From Candidatus Brocadiia bacterium (GTDB lineage Bacteria; Planctomycetota; MHYJ01; JACQXL01): a DNA stretch of 6,665 nt. The notes below the pieces were generated by a model. The model was not told where the DNA came from and did not search any database. It saw nothing but the letters and a program-made list of their open reading frames with translations. Of the stretch, positions 1-4,422 are shown piece by piece (positions within the stretch are counted from its first letter, which is position 1; the number at the start of each line of letters is the position of its first letter). A program made the position numbers and the translations under genes. The stretch lies in assembly GCA_020062035.1 (NCBI GenBank), contig JAGUXD010000208.1, forward strand, positions 1-6,665, in the 5' to 3' direction.

Positions 1-849
1 AGCGCACCTCTTAATATTCATTGCAGTCACGATGATAGTATGGGCGGCAGAGATACTGGCTGGATTCAACTTTACTCTGAAAACGTTCAAGAAGCATACG
101 ATAATCTTATCCAAGCAATTCGTATCGGTGAAGATAAATCTGTAATGTTACCAGTAATGGTTTGTATGGATGGATTTATTATCAGTCATTCTGTTGAACG
201 TGTGGATTTATTAGATGATTCTGTTGTTCAGAACTTTGTCCGCGAATATAAACGAGAACATTCGCTCTTAGATGTGGATAATCCGATAACAATGGGTGCT
301 TGTGCCCTACCAGATTATTATACTGAACATAAAAGACAACACTCTGATGCCTTGTTAAATAGTAAAAGCAAGATATTAGAGATAGCAGAAGAATTCTCCA
401 AAATCTCTGGTAGACGCTACGGGTTATTTGAAACATATCATCTTGATGATGCTGAATATGCTGTAGTAATCATTAATTCTGCGGCTGGTGTTGCTAAAAT
501 GGTAGTAAATGAACTACGTGAAAAAGGAATGAAAGCGGGTGTCTTGAAGCCTCGGGTTTACAGACCATTCCCAGCACAAGAAATTAGAGATGCCCTGAAA
601 AACCTTAAGGCAATTGCGGTATTAGACCGGGTTGATGCCTTTGGAATCGGTAGTACTCCAACATTTACTGAAATCAAAGCCGCTCTTTATGGTATTACCA
701 ATCCACCGTTAATGATTAATTATGTCTATGGATTAGGCGGTAGAGATATCAGGTTAGAAGATATTCATAAGGTCTACCAGCGATTAGTAGATATTACCAA
801 GTCATGCAAAATTGATAAAGTATTTGATTATTTAACGGTGAGAGAGTAA
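1..849 (+). CDS. porA: Pyruvate:ferredoxin oxidoreductase, alpha subunit (3' part, start outside window)
   Basis: The alpha subunit, with beta, gamma and delta partners, oxidises pyruvate and CoA to acetyl-CoA and CO2 in the cytoplasm and passes electrons to ferredoxin. The frame is open from base 1, well before the first ATG at 40, and encodes 282 residues to a TAA stop. Family members are usually near 390-400 residues, so roughly the first 110 are missing. Visible family blocks are the S-M-G-G-R-D-T-G-W stretch followed by S-E-N-V-Q-E-A-Y-D (window residues about 13-35), and a C-terminal Rossmann-like domain beginning near residue 151 (Y-A-V-V-I-I-N-S-A-A-G) that runs into L-K-P-R-V-Y-R-P-F-P. 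The gene is followed after 11 bases by porB, the usual order. Gamma and delta (ferredoxin-like) subunit genes are not in the window and would be expected upstream. Another 2-oxoacid as substrate cannot be fully excluded, but the porB motifs favour pyruvate. Confidence 0.93.
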   Translation, partial: SAPLNIHCSHDDSMGGRDTGWIQLYSENVQEAYDNLIQAIRIGEDKSVMLPVMVCMDGFIISHSVERVDLLDDSVVQNFVREYKREHSLLDVDNPITMGACALPDYYTEHKRQHSDALLNSKSKILEIAEEFSKISGRRYGLFETYHLDDAEYAVVIINSAAGVAKMVVNELREKGMKAGVLKPRVYRPFPAQEIRDALKNLKAIAVLDRVDAFGIGSTPTFTEIKAALYGITNPPLMINYVYGLGGRDIRLEDIHKVYQRLVDITKSCKIDKVFDYLTVRE

Positions 850-854
850 AGGAG
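848..854 (+). promoter_or_regulatory. Shine-Dalgarno sequence of porB
   Basis: AAAGGAG lies six bases before the porB ATG and overlaps the last two bases of the porA stop codon. It fixes the porB start and places the two subunit genes in one transcript. Confidence 0.85.
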
Positions 855-860
855 TTTATT

Positions 861-1802
861 ATGGCGTTAACTCTAAAAGAATTATCCAAGAAAGAAGAGT
901 TATTTGTTTCAGGACATCGGCTCTGTGCCGGCTGTGGTGCGGCAACAACATTCCGCCAAATAATGTTAGGAATAGAAGACCCAGTGGTTATGTCCGTTGC
1001 AACTGGTTGTCTCTATGTGGCGACGGCTACTTATCCTTATACGGCATGGAAATGCAACTGGATTCACAGTGCTTTTGAGAACTCTGCGGCAACAATCTGT
1101 GGAGTAGAAGCCGCTTATCAATCTCTAAAACGACAAGGTAAGGTTAACAAGACCATTAAATTCATTGCGGTTGGAGGAGATGGCGGGACCTATGATATCG
1201 GCTTACAGGCGCTTTCAGGAGCACTGGAGCGTCGCCATCGTTTTCTCTATATCTGTTATAATAATGAGGCATATATGAATACAGGGATCCAGCGCTCTGG
1301 TGCAACACCTTTAGGTGCTTCTACTACAACCTCACCCGCGGGAGCAGCCAGTTTCGGTAAAAACGTCTTTCGTAAAGACCTGACCGCCATTGTCGCGGCA
1401 CATAATATCCCCTATGTGGCTCAGACAACTCCTGCTCACTGGCGGGACTTGATAACAAAGATTCAGAAGGCTCTCGCAATTGATGGACCAAGTTTTATTA
1501 ACATCCTCTCGCCCTGTCACCGTGGCTGGCGTAGCGAGATGAAGGACTCAATGAAGTTAGCCCGTCTTGCTCTTGATACCTGTTATTGGCCTCTCTATGA
1601 AATAGAAGATGGGAGATATCATCTTAATTATACCCCGAAGGAGAAAAAACCCCTTACCGAATGGCTCAAGCCACAGGGTAGATTTAAGCACCTTTTCAGT
1701 AAGCCGGAGTATCAAACCATTATTGATAAACTGCAATCAGAAGTAGATAACGAGTGGTATTCCTTACTAAAGAAATGTAGTAAAACAGATGTCTCACAAT
1801 AG
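861..1802 (+). CDS. porB: Pyruvate:ferredoxin oxidoreductase, beta subunit (thiamine diphosphate-binding)
   Basis: This 313-residue protein is the catalytic thiamine diphosphate subunit of the cytoplasmic pyruvate:ferredoxin oxidoreductase. The TPP/Mg motif is seen as G-G-D-G-G at residues 105-109, then Y-N-N-E-A-Y-M-N-T-G-I-Q at 133-144. The following R-S-G-A-T-P is typical of pyruvate-type beta subunits. Cysteines 22 and 25 (L-C-A-G-C-G), 50 (T-G-C) and 219 (S-P-C-H-R-G-W) match the four ligands known in the family for the [4Fe-4S] cluster next to TPP. Length is normal for the family. The ATG at 861 is supported by AAAGGAG at 848-854, six bases upstream and overlapping the porA stop, so the two genes are almost certainly cotranscribed. 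The last 14 bases overlap the downstream kinase start. Confidence 0.96.
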   Translation: MALTLKELSKKEELFVSGHRLCAGCGAATTFRQIMLGIEDPVVMSVATGCLYVATATYPYTAWKCNWIHSAFENSAATICGVEAAYQSLKRQGKVNKTIKFIAVGGDGGTYDIGLQALSGALERRHRFLYICYNNEAYMNTGIQRSGATPLGASTTTSPAGAASFGKNVFRKDLTAIVAAHNIPYVAQTTPAHWRDLITKIQKALAIDGPSFINILSPCHRGWRSEMKDSMKLARLALDTCYWPLYEIEDGRYHLNYTPKEKKPLTEWLKPQGRFKHLFSKPEYQTIIDKLQSEVDNEWYSLLKKCSKTDVSQ

Positions 1803-2742
1803 CGAATTCGCAATTGGAATTGATATAGGCGGGACCCATATATCTGGCGCAATCGTAAATCAAAAAGGGATTATCAAGCCCAAAAAGACGATTAGATTTA
1901 TCAAGCCCCCTGATGGAAAACAAGGTCTTCGTCTAATCAAGCAACTAATTAAAGGTCTTGTTCGTCTATCCTCACGGAGTATAGGACAACTGAAATCTGT
2001 GGCTGGCATTGGTATCGCCTGCCCTGGTTCTGTTGATTTTGATAAAGGCATCGTTCTTGCTGACTCGCCCAATCTTGTCGGCTGGAAAGGAACTAATCTC
2101 AAAAAACCTTTAGAGGGGACTTTTAGGTTACCGGTCTTCATAGACAATGATGCTAATCTTGCGGCCTGGGGCGAGAAAACCTTCGGCGCCGGTAAAAACA
2201 CCAAAAACCTTATCTGCCTAACACTCGGAACAGGAATTGGCGGAGGCATTATTATTAATAACGAAATCTACCGCGGTTCTCATTTCTATGCTGGAGAAAT
2301 CGGACATATCAAGGTTTTACCAGATGGACCTCTATGCAGTTGCAGACAAAGAGGATGCCTGGAGTCATTAGCCAGTGCAAGTGCGATTATTCGTAATTAT
2401 AAGTTCTTTACATCATCCCAGTGGGCGGGGATTAATTCGGCTAAAACTGTCTTTGATAAGGCACGACGGGGTGATAAAACCGCTAAAGAGATAATTAAGC
2501 GGGCAAATTATTATTTGGGTATCGCCATCGCTTCATTGATAAATATCTTTGACCCCCAGATGGTTATTCTTTGCGGAGGTCTGGCTCAATCAGGCAATAT
2601 TCTTATCAAGAAGGTCAATCAGATAGTCCGGCAAAATATTATGCCCCATCATCTTAGAGAGCCGCATATCCTTTCAGGTAAATTAGGTCCTGATGCCGGG
2701 CTTTTAGGTGCATCCGCATTGGTCCTTAAAAATTATCAATAA
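1789..2742 (+). CDS. ROK-family sugar kinase, probably glucokinase
   Basis: This 317-residue protein is an ATP-dependent hexose kinase of the ROK family, acting in the cytoplasm and most likely on glucose. The phosphate-binding motif I-D-I-G-G-T lies at residues 11-16. The segment G-I-A-C-P-G-S-V-D is at 75-83. D-N-D-A-N at 119-123 carries the predicted catalytic base Asp121. L-G-T-G-I-G-G-G at 146-153 is the second phosphate loop. E-I-G-H at 170-173 followed by C183, C185 and C190 forms the zinc site, with His173 as the fourth ligand. The usual glycine after the second zinc cysteine is replaced (C-S-C-R-Q-R-G-C). There is no DNA-binding N-terminal domain, so this is a kinase rather than a ROK repressor. 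The start overlaps porB by 14 bases and lacks a clear Shine-Dalgarno sequence, which suggests translational coupling. Substrate is inferred: N-acetylglucosamine, mannose or fructose remain possible. Confidence 0.9.
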   Translation: MSHNSEFAIGIDIGGTHISGAIVNQKGIIKPKKTIRFIKPPDGKQGLRLIKQLIKGLVRLSSRSIGQLKSVAGIGIACPGSVDFDKGIVLADSPNLVGWKGTNLKKPLEGTFRLPVFIDNDANLAAWGEKTFGAGKNTKNLICLTLGTGIGGGIIINNEIYRGSHFYAGEIGHIKVLPDGPLCSCRQRGCLESLASASAIIRNYKFFTSSQWAGINSAKTVFDKARRGDKTAKEIIKRANYYLGIAIASLINIFDPQMVILCGGLAQSGNILIKKVNQIVRQNIMPHHLREPHILSGKLGPDAGLLGASALVLKNYQ

Positions 2743-2746
2743 TTAG

Positions 2747-2775
2747 TTGACAGAACAGGAAATTAAATGTCTAAT
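2747..2775 (+). promoter_or_regulatory. Candidate sigma-70-type promoter for the first lipoprotein gene
   Basis: A perfect -35 hexamer TTGACA (2747-2752) is separated by exactly 17 bases from TCTAAT (2770-2775), which matches five of six bases of the -10 consensus. It sits in the 53-base gap after the kinase stop. Transcription would begin near 2782, leaving a leader of only about 14 bases that starts close to the Shine-Dalgarno sequence. The match is good but comes from sequence alone, and read-through from the upstream genes remains possible. Confidence 0.5.
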
Positions 2776-2782
2776 GACGAAT

Positions 2783-2789
2783 AAGGAGG
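2783..2789 (+). promoter_or_regulatory. Strong Shine-Dalgarno sequence of the first lipoprotein gene
   Basis: AAGGAGG lies six bases before the ATG at 2796. It is a near-perfect anti-16S match and fixes the start directly upstream of a lipoprotein signal peptide. Confidence 0.85.
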
Positions 2790-2795
2790 TCTATT

Positions 2796-4355
2796 ATGCA
2801 AAAATGTTTTTATAATTCAGTCCTTCTCATCTTTCTTCTTTTATCCTTCATCTTTTTATCCGGCTGCGTCGGTAGAAAGGATGATTCAACAAGTGGTAGT
2901 AGCGCTGATTTAATTCCAGCCGCCCCTACAGAATTTACCCTTAGAGCCATATCTTCTTCAGCAATTGCTCTTTCATGGAACGATAATTCAACTACCGAAA
3001 TCGGTTTTTACGTGGAACACAGAAATCCGCAGGCTACTTTCACCCGTCTCTCTACATTACCCGCAAATACAACCTCCTACACCCATACGGGCTTGACCGC
3101 TTATAGCACACATTATTACCGGTTACAGGCATGGAATTATGTCGGTCTGAGTAATTATTCTGATGTCGTATCTACGAGCACTTTAGCCCCGGGTATGACT
3201 CTGGATAATTGGTTTCTTATTACAACGACCCCTGCGCCCTCAGCACGTATCGGACATACCGCAGTGCAGGTAGATGGCATAGGGATGATTGTTTATGGCG
3301 GTGATTTCTTACAAGATGGCGCGGTTTATTCTCCTACTATTAACACCTGGATACAGCAAATTACTACTACAAACTCACCTTCTGCACGGGTCGGACACAC
3401 CGCTATCTGGACAGGCACTGAAATGCTCGTCTGGGGCGGTGAATTACTGGTCCCTATTGCTATTGAATGGTCTGACCCGCCTACTAATAGTATTCCTTCT
3501 CTTTATAGGGTTACAACAATGGAAGGAGCCCGTTATAACCCCATCTCAAATACCTGGAAGGCAATCGCAACAACTATCTATACTCCAGAAGACCGTGTAA
3601 ATCATACCGCTATCTGGACAGGTAATAGAATGATTATCTGGGGAGGTGAAAGAGTAAGGATGTCTGTTACAGGTAGTATGACAAGGACCAAACTTAATAC
3701 TGGCGGCGTCTATGACCCGGATAGCGATTCCTGGGGTTATTTTCCTAATCTCAATAGCGGTTTTGGTGCTCCTTCTGCCAGAAGATACCATTCTTGTGTC
3801 TGGACAGGTGGGCAAATGCTCGTCTGGGCAGGTGATGGTGGCTCAAATACCGGTGGGATGTATTCTCCAACGACCGACCTCTGGATACTTGAACCGATAG
3901 CGACTCTGAAGGCCCCCTCTGCCCGTTATGCCCATAGCACCATCTGGACAGGCGATGGTAGTAAATCCTGGCGCAATAAAATGATTGTCTGGGGAGGCAC
4001 TAACGGCGAGAGTTATTTTAATAACGGTGGAATTTATGACCCGGTCTCTAATACATGGACAGCACTACCTACTACTGGTGCACCTATAAGCAGGGTTTAT
4101 CATTCAGTTGTCTGGACAGGGACAAAGATGATAGTTTGGGGTGGCGGTGCCGGCGTTGTGCAGGGCGCCTTTAATGATGGTGGGATTTATAACCCAGCCA
4201 GAAATATCTGGGAGCCACTAACCACAACTGACGCGCCCACGGCCCGCACCTACCATACTGCGGTCTGGGATAATATCAACAAAACAATGCTCATCTGGGG
4301 CGGATGGGATGCCCTGAACACATTTGCTGACGGTGGTGCTTATACCACGGATTAG
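2796..4355 (+). CDS. Lipoprotein with one FN3 domain and a seven-unit Kelch beta-propeller
   Basis: The 519-residue product is an exported, lipid-anchored protein of unknown ligand. A type II signal peptide has a hydrophobic core at residues 8-21 and the lipobox L-S-G-C with Cys24 as the acylated residue. A short Ser/Asp-rich linker follows. One FN3 domain spans about 41-130 (conserved Trp61, then Y-Y-R-L-Q-A at 107-112). Seven Kelch-type units begin at residues 151, 198, 267, 329, 377, 433 and 484. Each has H-[TS]-x-x-W-T-G, then [MV]-[LI]-[VI]-W-G-G, a G-G-x-Y-x-P turn and a closing N-T-W-like strand. The last unit stops at G-A-Y-T-T-D without its closing Trp strand. The segment around Trp139, just after the FN3 domain, looks like that missing strand, so the ring is probably closed by the N-terminus. 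Galactose oxidase-like folds share this propeller, but no copper-oxidase residues are evident, so a binding or structural role is more likely. Confidence 0.88.
   Translation: MQKCFYNSVLLIFLLLSFIFLSGCVGRKDDSTSGSSADLIPAAPTEFTLRAISSSAIALSWNDNSTTEIGFYVEHRNPQATFTRLSTLPANTTSYTHTGLTAYSTHYYRLQAWNYVGLSNYSDVVSTSTLAPGMTLDNWFLITTTPAPSARIGHTAVQVDGIGMIVYGGDFLQDGAVYSPTINTWIQQITTTNSPSARVGHTAIWTGTEMLVWGGELLVPIAIEWSDPPTNSIPSLYRVTTMEGARYNPISNTWKAIATTIYTPEDRVNHTAIWTGNRMIIWGGERVRMSVTGSMTRTKLNTGGVYDPDSDSWGYFPNLNSGFGAPSARRYHSCVWTGGQMLVWAGDGGSNTGGMYSPTTDLWILEPIATLKAPSARYAHSTIWTGDGSKSWRNKMIVWGGTNGESYFNNGGIYDPVSNTWTALPTTGAPISRVYHSVVWTGTKMIVWGGGAGVVQGAFNDGGIYNPARNIWEPLTTTDAPTARTYHTAVWDNINKTMLIWGGWDALNTFADGGAYTTD
3246..4352 (+). 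repeat. Seven Kelch-type repeat units (protein-level)
   Basis: Units begin at bases 3246, 3387, 3594, 3780, 3924, 4092 and 4245, each at a conserved Arg preceding a His-[Thr/Ser] pair (G-H-T, N-H-T, Y-H-S or A-H-S). Units two and three carry long insertions in the loop between the W-G-G strand and the G-x-Y-x-P turn. The DNA between units is diverged, so this is an old protein repeat rather than a recent tandem duplication. Confidence 0.85.
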
Positions 4356-4359
4356 GACA

Positions 4360-4401
4360 AGTAGAGAGTAGAAAGAAATCCCACTGGGACTACTCTCTAC
4401 T
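4360..4401 (+). repeat. 12-bp inverted repeat in the gap between the two lipoprotein genes
   Basis: AGTAGAGAGTAG (4360-4371) and CTACTCTCTACT (4390-4401) are perfect inverted repeats. The 18-base loop contains a smaller TCCC/GGGA stem (4379-4382 with 4386-4389), so the RNA would form a two-part hairpin with an A-rich bulge. It starts five bases after the upstream stop and ends nine bases before the next Shine-Dalgarno sequence. No T-run follows on either strand (the next bases are CTTAAAATG), so an ordinary intrinsic terminator is not well supported. It may act as an mRNA stabiliser, an attenuator or a dispersed repeat. Confidence 0.8.
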
Positions 4402-4410
4402 CTTAAAATG

Positions 4411-4416
4411 AGGAGG
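4411..4416 (+). promoter_or_regulatory. Shine-Dalgarno sequence that decides the start of the second lipoprotein gene
   Basis: AGGAGG lies six bases before the ATG at 4423. An in-frame ATG at 4408 is also open and would add M-R-R-F-F. However, it has no upstream ribosome binding site, and the AGGAGG would lie inside its codons, so 4423 is preferred. Confidence 0.8.
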
Positions 4417-4422
4417 TTCTTT

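Noticed and set aside
1860..2249. 129-codon open frame on the - strand opposite the ROK kinase
   Set aside because: It lies wholly inside a clearly conserved kinase gene, has no recognisable motif, and is explained as a shadow of the coding frame.
2767..2784. Five-codon open frame (M-S-N-D-E) just before the first lipoprotein gene, considered as a leader peptide
   Set aside because: It overlaps the candidate -10 box, would not be on a transcript starting near 2782, and has no regulatory amino-acid run.
4360..4408. Intrinsic terminator after the first lipoprotein gene
   Set aside because: The hairpin is sound, but the stem is AT/GC mixed with an A-rich bulge, and no T-run follows on either strand.
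4408..4410. Upstream in-frame ATG as the start of the second lipoprotein gene
   Set aside because: It has no Shine-Dalgarno sequence, while AGGAGG is ideally spaced for the ATG at 4423.
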